From: Bacteroidetes bacterium GWA2_32_17
Lineage (GTDB): Bacteria > Bacteroidota > Bacteroidia > Bacteroidales > GWA2-32-17
Direction of reading: 5' to 3'
Length of the DNA stretch: 39,892 nucleotides
NCBI GenBank assembly: GCA_001769035.1
Contig: MENF01000181.1
Coordinates: 1 to 39,892, forward strand
How positions within the stretch are numbered: position 1 is the first letter of the stretch; every line of letters starts with the position of its first letter. The notes under the pieces were generated by a model. That model had not been told where the DNA came from, ran no database searches, and saw only the letters and a list, made by a program, of their open reading frames with translations. Both the position numbers and the translations under genes were made by a program. Below, piece after piece: positions 9,017 through 16,870 of the stretch.

Positions 9017-10209
9017 TGAATAATTTATTTATTTTTCCTGCCCTTGCTTGCATCTTGCAAGTGAGGCATATAATAGGATGCAATTTTATTGAACGATACG
9101 AGAGCCAGAAAAAATACTCACTTGCGGGACGCAAGCGAGAGCGGGGGAAAAATTTATTTGTTCTTTATTTTGCAAGTTGTTTTTTATTAATATCATGTTC
9201 TAATAACAATGATTTAAAAACTATTAATAGTGATTCTGTAAATAACAATTTGCAAAAATATGATTATATGGAGGGGAATACCCAAGGTAGCACTTTTCAT
9301 ATAAAGTATAAAATTAATGGTGATAGCATTAAAATTTCTGATATATATTCGATTTTTAGTGAAATAGATAACTCTTTATCAATTTACATTGACTCATCTA
9401 TTATTTCCCGAATTAACAACAACGATACATCTGTAACAACCGACAAATATTTTGAAGATGTTTTTGCAATGAGTGATTCGGTTTATAAATTAAGTAATGG
9501 ATTGTTTGATATTACAGTTGGTCAATTAGTTAAAGCATGGGGATTTACACCAGGTGGACATAAAAAATTAGACACAAAACAAATATCAAAATTAAAAGCT
9601 CATGTTGGCTTTAATAAAATAAAACTAATTAACCATAAATTGCTCAAATCAGATTCAAGAATATTATTAGACCCAAATGCAATTGCGCAAGGATACACTT
9701 GTGAAGTTGTTGCCGATTATTTTATTTCAAAAGAAATAAGTGATTATATGATTGAAATTGGTGGCGAAGTTAAAACAAAAGGATTGAACGATAAAGGGAA
9801 ACTCTGGAAAATTGGAATTGATAAACCAATAGATGAAAATCGGGAAAGAGAACTTCAAACAATATTATTAGTTACAAATACTTCGGTATGTACAAGTGGA
9901 AGTTATAGAAAATTTGTTGAAGAAAACGGAATCAAATATTCGCATACAATTAACCCTAAAACAGGTTATCCTACTCACCAGAATTTGCTTAGTGTTACAG
10001 TAGTAACTCAAAATTGCACTTATGCCGATGCAGTAGCAACAGCTTTAATGGTAATGGGTTTAGATGATGCTAAAAAATTTGTAGAAAACCACAAAGAAAT
10101 TGAAGCTTATTTTATTTTTGTAAATAAAAAAGGAGAATATGAAACATGGAACTCTGAAAGGTTAAACTCAATGATTAAGCCATTAGAATATAAAGATTTT
10201 CAAAAATGA
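9016..10209 (+). CDS. apbE: FAD:protein FMN transferase (ApbE family) with N-terminal insertion
   Basis: ApbE proteins are periplasmic lipoproteins that attach FMN to Thr/Ser of partner proteins such as Rnf/Nqr subunits. Family motifs are clear: QGSTFHIKY, a LDxxAIAQGY-type motif (LLDPNAIAQGY), EIGGEV, SHTINPKTGYP, and the Mg-binding TYADAVATALMVMG near the C-terminus. The start ATG overlaps the hutU stop. The N-terminus is odd. Residues 1-5 (MNNLF) continue naturally at residue 46 (NLFVLYFASCFLLISC), giving a perfect lipoprotein signal with its lipobox at Cys61. The roughly 43 residues between them come from a 129-bp in-frame insertion of a palindromic repeat. No replacement start codon lies between the insert and the hydrophobic core, so the present signal peptide has a long basic N-terminal extension. 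Confidence 0.93.
   Translation: MNNLFIFPALACILQVRHIIGCNFIERYESQKKYSLAGRKRERGKNLFVLYFASCFLLISCSNNNDLKTINSDSVNNNLQKYDYMEGNTQGSTFHIKYKINGDSIKISDIYSIFSEIDNSLSIYIDSSIISRINNNDTSVTTDKYFEDVFAMSDSVYKLSNGLFDITVGQLVKAWGFTPGGHKKLDTKQISKLKAHVGFNKIKLINHKLLKSDSRILLDPNAIAQGYTCEVVADYFISKEISDYMIEIGGEVKTKGLNDKGKLWKIGIDKPIDENRERELQTILLVTNTSVCTSGSYRKFVEENGIKYSHTINPKTGYPTHQNLLSVTVVTQNCTYADAVATALMVMGLDDAKKFVENHKEIEAYFIFVNKKGEYETWNSERLNSMIKPLEYKDFQK
9031..9153. mobile_element. 123-bp inverted-repeat element inserted in apbE
   Basis: The arms 9031-9065 and 9117-9153 are imperfect inverted repeats of 35 and 37 bp, both ending in attttt. The element is flanked by the 9-bp direct repeat aatttattt (9022-9030 and 9151-9159), which overlaps the right arm by 3 bp. 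The total insertion of 129 bp equals 43 codons and contains no stop in the apbE frame. Removing it restores a standard lipoprotein signal peptide. Confidence 0.8.
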
Positions 10210-10214
10210 AAGCC

Positions 10215-10300
10215 CAAAACCTCAAGACCCAAGTCTCAAATCCCAAGCCCCAAACTTGGAATTTGGGATTTGGAATTTGGAGCTTGGAATTTGGAGCTTT
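10215..10300. repeat. Inverted/direct repeat cluster between convergent genes
   Basis: The gap between apbE and pfkA, which converge, starts with cccaag-rich words and then continues with their complements. It includes ccccaaacttggaatttggg and a direct repeat of ggaatttggagctt (twice within 10269-10298). The block can fold into a long imperfect hairpin and may end transcription from either side, although no strong T tract follows. Confidence 0.5.
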
Positions 10301-10399
10301 ATACTATTATTACGATATTATAGACAAACTCTTTGGAGAAGGTAGTCAGAAAGGTTGAAAAAAATATTCCCTTTTGATTATAATTTGAGATTTTAAACA

Positions 10400-11440
10400 T
10401 TACGGTATTACATCGCCGAAACAAGTTCCAATTCTACGGGCTTTTCTAATTAACGGGAAATTAACAGGTACCAACCTTGTTTTGTCTTGTACTTCTGAAA
10501 GTTTAATAGAAGTAATATCATTGTTGATAACGCAAACCATTTCGCTATAACGGTCTTCGGCAATTAGGTCAACTGCGTGAGTTCCGTATCTGGTAGCAAG
10601 AATTCTATCTGTTGGTGATGGAGTACCACCACGTTGCAAATAACCTAAAACAGTAACACGGGTTTCGTAATCAAGATTATCTGATATTACTCTGGCAATA
10701 TAATCGCCGGCTTTAATCTTTTTAGGTTTCTCAATTCCTTCGGCAACAACTACAATAGAATACGCTTTTTTTGCAGTAGCTCTATTTTCGAGACATCCAC
10801 AAATAATTTTTTCGTCGTAAGGAATTTCTGGCAATAAAATAATATCACCACCGCCTGCAACACCTGAATATAAAGCTATCCAACCGGCATGATGCCCCAT
10901 TACCTCAATAATCATAATTCTTTTATGGCTGTTGGCTGTTGTATGCAGTCGGTCAATTGATTCTGTGGCAATGTTTACAGCCGAGTCGAAACCAAAAGTA
11001 ACATCAGTTCCCCAAACATCATTGTCTATTGTTTTTGGAATACCAATTATATTAAGACCTGCTTCGGAAAGAAGCGAAGCGGTAAGCATTGTACCATTTC
11101 CTCCAATGCAAACTAAACAATCGAATTTTGCTTGTTCGTAATGCTCTTTAATAAGTTTGGGTTTATTTATTTCGTTTTGTAAAATATCTTTTTTAAATGG
11201 TTTTTCGCGCGATGTTCCTAAAATTGTTCCGCCAAGAGTTAATATATTTGAAATGTTACTTTCTTTAATTTCAAAATATTCTTTGTTAATTAAACCTGTA
11301 TAGCCGTTAGAAATGCCAATTACAGTCATTCCATATTCTAAAATTGCTGTTTTTGCAACTCCACGAATTGCAGCATTAATTCCAGGGCAATCGCCACCGG
11401 CTGTAAGTATTCCTATTCTTTTGTCTATTTTCTTTTGCAT
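10400..11440 (-). CDS. pfkA: 6-phosphofructokinase
   Basis: This 346-aa enzyme phosphorylates fructose 6-phosphate in glycolysis. Motifs include TAGGDCPGINAAIRG at the N-terminus, GGTILGTSREKPF, PKTIDNDVWGTD with the catalytic Asp139 (equivalent to E. coli Asp127), the IDRLHTTANSHKR region, and EVMGHHAGWIAL. The nucleotide-site motif reads GGNGT (Asn115), where ATP-dependent enzymes usually have GGDG and pyrophosphate-dependent ones GGDD. The Lys in PKTIDND is also more typical of mixed or PPi-type clades than the Gly of E. coli PfkA. The phosphoryl donor is therefore uncertain. The gene follows the 212-aa secreted protein after 17 bp and probably shares its transcript. Confidence 0.93.
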   Translation of the reverse strand: MQKKIDKRIGILTAGGDCPGINAAIRGVAKTAILEYGMTVIGISNGYTGLINKEYFEIKESNISNILTLGGTILGTSREKPFKKDILQNEINKPKLIKEHYEQAKFDCLVCIGGNGTMLTASLLSEAGLNIIGIPKTIDNDVWGTDVTFGFDSAVNIATESIDRLHTTANSHKRIMIIEVMGHHAGWIALYSGVAGGGDIILLPEIPYDEKIICGCLENRATAKKAYSIVVVAEGIEKPKKIKAGDYIARVISDNLDYETRVTVLGYLQRGGTPSPTDRILATRYGTHAVDLIAEDRYSEMVCVINNDITSIKLSEVQDKTRLVPVNFPLIRKARRIGTCFGDVIP

Positions 11441-11457
11441 ATTAATTTTATTACAAA

Positions 11458-12096
11458 TTAAAAAACTTTATTTTTAATTAAAAAGCTCGCTAACGATTTT
11501 CCCAATTTAGCATACGACTCTTTTATTCTTTCGCCTGTATCCCATGGAGCTCCCATAGGTTTACCAGGTGAATCGTAAAATAATATTTCCGATAAAACTT
11601 TACTAGAATCGGCAGCTTCGGTAAATGTTATTTTTCCAGAAATTAAAGCTGGTTCTGATGGTATTCCTCCACCGTACCTTGAGTAAAAATAGCTAGCAAA
11701 ATATCCAGGTTCAGTCCATTGTGTATGAATTGTCATAACATAATCTGCATTAGGATAATTTGCATTAACAGAAACGCCTTTGTTTTGAAGAACTTTATTG
11801 AAAAGCTCTTCGAATTTTGGTTCAAATCTTTTTTTACGATCTTCGTACCATTTAACTTTCCAACTATCTCCTCTTCCTGGTTCTTTTTGGTTTAATTCGT
11901 GCGAACGTTTTTCTAAATATGCAATTTCGGACATTTTACCAACCTCCATTCTATCGTACTTATATTTTACAAGAATTTTGGTTGTGTTTTTTAGAAATTC
12001 TAAATTTCCATTTATTACTGTTAATTGTTGAGCAAAAATATTATAAAATGAAAGTTGAAATAATAAAAATAAAGTTAGTGCGAAATGCTTTTTCAT
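11458..12096 (-). CDS. Secreted protein of unknown function
   Basis: This 212-aa protein has a signal peptide (residues 1-22, ending IFAQ). The mature part starts with a segment predicted to form beta strands (ILVKYKYDRMEVGKM). It then has a charged, helix-like middle (EPGRGDSWKVKWYEDRKKRFEPKFEEL) and a C-terminal half with YVMTIHTQWTEPGYF. The overall pattern resembles small conserved periplasmic proteins of Bacteroidetes, but I cannot name a family or function. It sits between dapF (60 bp upstream) and pfkA (17 bp downstream) on the same strand, probably as one operon. This position alone does not prove a metabolic role. Confidence 0.8.
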   Translation of the reverse strand: MKKHFALTLFLLFQLSFYNIFAQQLTVINGNLEFLKNTTKILVKYKYDRMEVGKMSEIAYLEKRSHELNQKEPGRGDSWKVKWYEDRKKRFEPKFEELFNKVLQNKGVSVNANYPNADYVMTIHTQWTEPGYFASYFYSRYGGGIPSEPALISGKITFTEAADSSKVLSEILFYDSPGKPMGAPWDTGERIKESYAKLGKSLASFLIKNKVF

Positions 12097-12155
12097 AAAC
12101 TGATTTATAAAATCTTTGTTACAAATTTAGTTTTTAAAATCGAAAATTAAAAAGA

Positions 12156-12929
12156 TTACAATAAATTTCCTTCAAAAACTTTTACTGCTGGTCCCGAAAG
12201 CCAAATGTTAGTAAATACGTTGTTCTCTTTGTTAAATGAAACTTGCAATTTTCCACCCTTTGCATTTATTTTATAAACATAATGTCCGTCATCATTATTA
12301 AATGTAGTAGCTACAGCAGAAGCAACAGAGCCTGTTCCGCACGAAAGTGTTTCGGTTTCTACACCACGTTCATAAGTTGCAATTTCTATAATGTTGTTTT
12401 TTTCGGAAATAAAATTAATGTTCGCTCCATCGGGCATAAATCTTTTTTGATAACGAATTTCTCTCCCTTTATTATTTATATCTAATTTATGTGGAAATTC
12501 GGTTTTAATAACAAAGTGCGGAGAACCTGTATTTACAAAGTAACCGTCTTCTAATTCTTTAATTTCAGTTACGTCCGACATTTTTAAAAAAATAATTTCT
12601 CCATCAACTTTTGCTTGATGTGGTCCATCGCTTGCATTAAAATTTGTTAAATCGGAAATTAAATTAAGCGATTTTGCAAAAGCAACAATACATCTTCCAC
12701 CATTGCCGCACATTGTTCCTTCTAAACCATTCGAATTATAGTATATCATTTTGAAATCCAATAGCTTATCTTTTTCTAATAACATTAAACCATCAGCACC
12801 AATTCCAAATTGCCGATGACATAATTTTTTTATTAGTTGGTAAGCATTTTTTTTAAAAATATTATTCCTGTTATCAATAATAATAAAGTCATTACCTGCT
12901 CCATGGTACTTATAAAAATGTGTTGACAT
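12156..12929 (-). CDS. dapF: Diaminopimelate epimerase
   Basis: This 257-aa enzyme interconverts LL- and meso-diaminopimelate, the last epimerisation before lysine and peptidoglycan cross-link synthesis. It uses two cysteines as acid and base, and both are visible: Cys74 in MCGNGGRC and Cys197 in SCGTGSVA. The N-terminal KYHGAGNDFIIID and the ERGVETETLSCG motif are typical. The length is slightly short of the usual 270-280 aa but complete. It is the first gene of a probable three-gene minus-strand operon with the secreted unknown and pfkA. Confidence 0.95.
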   Translation of the reverse strand: MSTHFYKYHGAGNDFIIIDNRNNIFKKNAYQLIKKLCHRQFGIGADGLMLLEKDKLLDFKMIYYNSNGLEGTMCGNGGRCIVAFAKSLNLISDLTNFNASDGPHQAKVDGEIIFLKMSDVTEIKELEDGYFVNTGSPHFVIKTEFPHKLDINNKGREIRYQKRFMPDGANINFISEKNNIIEIATYERGVETETLSCGTGSVASAVATTFNNDDGHYVYKINAKGGKLQVSFNKENNVFTNIWLSGPAVKVFEGNLL

Positions 12930-13068
12930 ATATCGTTAAATAGTGTTAAACCTAAATAAAAAACTAACTAAATGAAAAATTCTTGCGTTAAATTTGATAT
13001 AATTTTATTGCAAATTTAATAGTTTGCATTTAATATAAATAAATAACAAATTAAAAAATTTAATTGCT

Positions 13069-14484
13069 ATGAAACGTTATTTTTTAACATTTGCAAGTGC
13101 GGTAGTTGGAGCAACTATTGCAATGCTGGCTTACAACAAAATTTTTCAAAAAAATGAATATGGTAATGATATTTATAATCCAATGCCTATTCATAAAGTA
13201 TCAAATAATAATTTAGAATCACCCGATTTTACTACTGCTGCCGAGCGTTCGGTAAATGCTGTGGTACATGTAAAAACAAAGATGCAGGGACAATATTATT
13301 CTCAAAATTCCATGTTTGATTTTTTCTTCGGGAATGGCTCACAACAATATCAACAACCTCAAATAATGCCAGTTGGTTCAGGGGTTTGTATTTCTTCCGA
13401 TGGGTATATTGTTACAAATAATCATGTTGTAAATAATTCCGATTATATAGAAGTGGTGTTAGATGATAAACGTTCATTTACTGCTAAATTAATTGGTACC
13501 GACGCAACAACTGATATAGCATTATTAAAAATTGATGCCGAAAATTTGCCATTTATTCCTTATGGCAATAGCGATAATTTAAAAATTGGTGAGTGGGTAT
13601 TGGCAGTTGGAAACCCATTTAATCTTACTTCTACTGTTACTGCAGGAATTGTAAGTGCCAAAGCACGAAATATTAATATATCGCAATATTCAATAGAATC
13701 GTTTATTCAAACTGATGCTGCTGTAAATCCAGGAAATAGTGGTGGTGCATTAGTTAATACAAGTGGTGAATTAGTCGGTATAAATACTGCAATTGCTTCA
13801 CAAACAGGAAATTATGTGGGATATTCGTTTGCCGTTCCAGTGAACATTGTTAAAAAAGTTGTTGCCGATTTGCTCGAATTTGGCGAAGTTCAACGTGCAT
13901 ATCTTGGAATAAACATTGCTTCGGTTGACCAAAAATTAGCTGCCGAAAAAGGAATTAGCGAAACTCAAGGTGTTTATATTGATGATGTTTACGATAATGG
14001 TGCTGCTGCAATTGCAGGAATTGTAAAGGGTGATGTAATTATTGGTGTAAACGAATTTATAGTTAAAGATATTCCTCAACTTCAGGGACAATTATCAAAA
14101 TACAGACCCGGCGATAAAATAAAATTAGGCATAATGCGTGGCGATAAAAAATTAATTGTTGATGTTGTTTTAAAAAACAGAGATAATGGTACTGCAGTTG
14201 TTAAGTCGGTTGATGCAACTATTTTGGGTGCAAAATTCCAGTCAATTTCGGGCGATGATAAACAACGTCTTCGTTTAAATTCGGGGTTAAAAGTTTCTGA
14301 CATTGGAAATGGAAAATTAAAAGCCGTTGGAATTAGAAATGGTTTTATAATAACAAGCATTAATCACCAATCAGTTACAAGCATTGACGAAGCAAAAAAT
14401 ATTATCGAACAAGCAAAAGGAGTTGTACTTGTCGAAGGAGTTTACACAAATGGAATGTATGCTTACTTTAGTTTTGCATTGTAA
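13069..14484 (+). CDS. degP: Periplasmic serine protease of the HtrA/DegP family
   Basis: This 471-aa quality-control protease degrades or refolds damaged envelope proteins. An N-terminal signal or anchor (about 1-25) precedes the trypsin-like domain with its full triad: His119 in TNNHVV, Asp149 in TTDIALL and Ser224 in NPGNSGGAL. Two PDZ domains follow (about 285-375 and 385-471), the first with the carboxylate-binding-loop-like RAYLGI. The segment near residues 75-90 (QNSMFDFFFGNGSQQYQQPQ) corresponds to the flexible LA loop of DegP. It is divergently oriented from dapF, and a MITE lies 2 bp after its stop, which could serve as its 3' end. Confidence 0.95.
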   Translation: MKRYFLTFASAVVGATIAMLAYNKIFQKNEYGNDIYNPMPIHKVSNNNLESPDFTTAAERSVNAVVHVKTKMQGQYYSQNSMFDFFFGNGSQQYQQPQIMPVGSGVCISSDGYIVTNNHVVNNSDYIEVVLDDKRSFTAKLIGTDATTDIALLKIDAENLPFIPYGNSDNLKIGEWVLAVGNPFNLTSTVTAGIVSAKARNINISQYSIESFIQTDAAVNPGNSGGALVNTSGELVGINTAIASQTGNYVGYSFAVPVNIVKKVVADLLEFGEVQRAYLGINIASVDQKLAAEKGISETQGVYIDDVYDNGAAAIAGIVKGDVIIGVNEFIVKDIPQLQGQLSKYRPGDKIKLGIMRGDKKLIVDVVLKNRDNGTAVVKSVDATILGAKFQSISGDDKQRLRLNSGLKVSDIGNGKLKAVGIRNGFIITSINHQSVTSIDEAKNIIEQAKGVVLVEGVYTNGMYAYFSFAL

Positions 14485-14486
14485 AT

Positions 14487-14631
14487 AGTGTCTGTCTATA
14501 AAGTCAGTGTCTGATTCATAATGTTCGAGTTCAAGGCATTCGAAGTATTAAAAAATCAGGAGTTTACTGATGTAAATGACTGTTTTTTAATACGAGAATA
14601 ACGCAAAAATCGGACATTATGGACAGACACT
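14487..14631. mobile_element. MITE-like element, copy 2 (145 bp)
   Basis: The ends are agtgtctgtctataa and the complement of agtgtctgtccataa, flanked by aaat on both sides (14483-14486 and 14632-14635). In the opposite orientation it aligns over its whole length with copy 1 at 550-693. There is no transposase gene inside. It lies 2 bp downstream of the degP stop codon. Confidence 0.75.
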
Positions 14632-14635
14632 AAAT

Positions 14636-14813
14636 AGTTTCTGTCTATAAAGCCGAGAAAAATGTAAATTTATGTCATATTTATAATTCTGAACTTATGA
14701 GTATAAGGTATAAAGGTATATGGTATAAGCAACTAGCCGTCATTCCTTATTCCCTTATACCATATACCTCTATACCCTATAAATTAAAAATATTGATATT
14801 ATGGACAAACACA
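14636..14813. mobile_element. MITE-like element, copy 3, in tandem with copy 2
   Basis: The left end agtttctgtctataa and the right end (complement of tgtgtttgtccataa) are diverged versions of the same terminal repeat. It shares the aaat junction with copy 2. Its interior differs and carries a strong inverted repeat: 14707-14729 against 14754-14776, 23 bp with one mismatch (arm ggtataaaggtatatggtat...). The element may therefore have been hit by another repeat. Confidence 0.55.
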
Positions 14814-14836
14814 AATTATATAAAATTGATTGATGC

Positions 14837-15289
14837 TTAAAACAAATCAATAATTTTATTTTTTACTCCATTAAAAATAAATGTCTGTCCTTTTTTTAAC
14901 CCTTTTAAATAATTATAAATAGGGACGTTAGGTGATATTGCAAAATAAACATCTTTACCAAGTTCAATTTTGCCTATGCCAATAGAAATAAAAAACTTTT
15001 GGTTATTTGTAATAACAACGGAACCAAAATCAACAAAAATATATTTTTTTGATAAATCAATTTTTTTTATGGCTAAAAATTCTGCCTCAGCTTTTTGCAA
15101 TTGATGTCCTAACATTTCGTGCTTACTTAATAATTGCATCCTGTATGAGTCATACCTGTCTTTTGGTGGACCATATTCATTTGCACTTTGTTGGGCATCG
15201 TCCATAGCTTTTCTTAATATTTCAAGGCGATTAATTTGCAAGGTGTTACACAAATTGAGTAACTCTTTTTTTATTTCAGGATTTTTCAT
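14837..15289 (-). CDS. GreA/GreB-like protein
   Basis: The first half of this 150-aa protein (residues 1-75) is a predicted helical coiled coil. The second half is beta-rich and ends ISPNVPIYNYLKGLKKGQTF followed by a basic tail. This layout and the C-terminal words resemble the coiled coil plus FKBP-like domain of transcription elongation factors GreA/GreB, where the last part reads like ISPxSPLGxALxGKxxGD. The N-terminal acidic tip is not obvious, so cleavage activity of RNA polymerase is uncertain, and it may be a competitor-type Gre homologue. It is a single gene between the MITE pair and tRNA-Pro. The ATG at 15289 is 80 bp from the tRNA, on the opposite strand. Confidence 0.65.
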   Translation of the reverse strand: MKNPEIKKELLNLCNTLQINRLEILRKAMDDAQQSANEYGPPKDRYDSYRMQLLSKHEMLGHQLQKAEAEFLAIKKIDLSKKYIFVDFGSVVITNNQKFFISIGIGKIELGKDVYFAISPNVPIYNYLKGLKKGQTFIFNGVKNKIIDLF

Positions 15290-15348
15290 AATTTTTCAAA
15301 ATTACAACAATATTTACTTTTCTTCATTCATTTTTCTAAAACAAATAA

Positions 15349-15356
15349 TAACTTTG
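15349..15356 (+). promoter_or_regulatory. -7 box of tRNA-Pro promoter
   Basis: TAACTTTG matches the Bacteroidetes consensus TAnnTTTG exactly and lies 12 bp before the mature tRNA. No clear TTTG is visible at the -33 position. Confidence 0.6.
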
Positions 15357-15368
15357 CAAATGTATATT

Positions 15369-15442
15369 CGGGGTGTAGCACAGTTGGCTAGCGCGCCACG
15401 TTCGGGACGTGGAGGTCGGAAGTTCGAGTCTTCTCACCCCGA
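15369..15442 (+). tRNA. tRNA-Pro (CGG)
   Basis: A 74-nt cloverleaf is visible. The acceptor stem cggggtg pairs with caccccg. The anticodon stem ccacg/cgtgg encloses the loop ttcggga, giving anticodon CGG. The T arm is ggaag-ttcgagt-cttct. Discriminator A is at 15442 and no CCA is encoded. It is a single-gene transcript ended by the hairpin just after it. Confidence 0.95.
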
Positions 15443-15446
15443 CATT

Positions 15447-15489
15447 TAAAAGGATTAAGTTGTTTAAAATCAATTTAATCCTTTTTTTA
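15447..15489 (+). terminator. Intrinsic terminator after tRNA-Pro
   Basis: Arms aaaggattaa and ttaatccttt are followed by a T tract, immediately downstream of the tRNA. Confidence 0.75.
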
Positions 15490-15524
15490 TTGCCCAACAA
15501 TTATAATTTTATCTGTTGTTAAAT

Positions 15525-15699
15525 AGGGTTTGTCCATAATGGCCGATTTACTCATACTTTTTTTATATTTTATAAAAGGTATTCGTGAGAGTGCGGAGTT
15601 TACACTGATCTTTGTGAATGTTATAAGTTCTGCGTTATTCTCGTACTAAAATCAGTTTACAATTTCGATTAAAAATACCTGACATTACCGACAAACTCT
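15525..15699. mobile_element. MITE-like element, copy 4 (diverged, 175 bp)
   Basis: The ends agggtttgtccataatggccgat (left) and the complement of agagtttgtcggtaatgtcagg (right) are diverged forms of the same terminal repeat. The flanks are AT-only (aaat and aatt). The interior words gcgttattctcgtact and ggagtttac recur in copy 2. It ends 2 bp past the miaA stop codon, mirroring the position of copy 2 relative to degP. Confidence 0.6.
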
Positions 15700-15701
15700 A
15701 A

Positions 15702-16622
15702 TTATTGTTTTTCATTTATTTTAGAATTAACAAATTGCAATATTTTATTAAAATCATTTGGCTCAAACCACTTGTACTCGTTGTTGCGATTAAACCACGA
15801 AATTTGTTTTCGGGCGTAGCGGCGTGTGTTTCGTTTAATTAGTTCTTTTGCTTGTTTAAGTTCTATTTTATTATCTAAATAGTCGAAAAGTTCCTTGTAA
15901 CCAACTGTTTTAAGTGCATTTAGATTTTTATACTGATAAAGAGATTTTGCTTCATTTTCTAAACCTGCTTCAAACATTAATTCAACTCGCTCATTTATTT
16001 TGTTATGTAGTTCATTTCTATCAATATTTAAAGCAATTTTAATAATATTAAAAGGGCGTTGTTTAGGAGTTTTTAATAAGAATTGGGAATAAGGTTTTCC
16101 TGTAAGCAGGCACATTTCGAGAGCCCGTACTATTCGGTTTTTATTTCGTAAATCAATTTTATTATATGTTACAACATCAAGTTTTTTTAACTCTATTCTT
16201 AAACTTTCAACACCTTCAGTTTCTAATCGGCTCATTAATTTATTTCGGAGTTCAGTATCGAAATCGGGCATATCATCAATTCCATTGCAAACGGCATCAA
16301 TATAAAGTCCCGAACCACCGCACATTATAACGATATTATTTTTTTTAAATAGTTTCGATAAAAGTGTTATAACATCTTGCTCAAAACAACTGACATTATA
16401 ATATTCGGTAATAGTTTTGAAACCAATAAAATGATGTTTAACCTGATTTAATTTTTCTAAAGTTGGTTGTGCTGCTCCAATTTCAAGTTCTTTATAAAAT
16501 TGTCGGGAATCGGCAGAAATTATTTCACAGCTTAAAAGTTTTGCAAGTTTAATAGCAGTATTTGTTTTGCCTACAGCAGTTGGACCAGCAATTACAATTA
16601 AATATTTATTGTTGTTTGTCAA
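15702..16622 (-). CDS. miaA: tRNA dimethylallyltransferase
   Basis: MiaA adds a dimethylallyl group to N6 of A37 in tRNAs that read codons starting with U. The 306-aa protein has the P-loop GPTAVGKT (13-20), SADSRQFYKELEIGAAQPT with the catalytic Asp of DSRQ, the GGSGLYI motif, and the C-terminal RNTRRYARKQISWFNR tRNA-binding region. It is monocistronic on the minus strand. The 248 bp upstream of it (16623-16870) hold no gene but contain a ttataccatat...ctatacc repeat word like the one in the MITE at 14754-14776. tRNA-Cys, a possible substrate class (UGY codons), lies 2.7 kb away, which I take as coincidence. Confidence 0.95.
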   Translation of the reverse strand: MTNNNKYLIVIAGPTAVGKTNTAIKLAKLLSCEIISADSRQFYKELEIGAAQPTLEKLNQVKHHFIGFKTITEYYNVSCFEQDVITLLSKLFKKNNIVIMCGGSGLYIDAVCNGIDDMPDFDTELRNKLMSRLETEGVESLRIELKKLDVVTYNKIDLRNKNRIVRALEMCLLTGKPYSQFLLKTPKQRPFNIIKIALNIDRNELHNKINERVELMFEAGLENEAKSLYQYKNLNALKTVGYKELFDYLDNKIELKQAKELIKRNTRRYARKQISWFNRNNEYKWFEPNDFNKILQFVNSKINEKQ

Positions 16623-16870
16623 TTAATTTTTACAAATTGATTAAATGCAATATATACTTTGCGGAAGGTAATACATTATTCTTGGTATAGAGCATACTAA
16701 TAACTTTTGTTTCGTTGCTAAATTGTTATTATCAATAATTTCGTAAATTTGTAAAAAAGGTTTAACAATGAGGCAATAGAGCAATGAAACCATTATTCCT
16801 TTATACCATATAACTCTATACCTTTTTGTATTCATTATTTGTTAAAATTGAGCCCGTTTTCAGTGTACAT

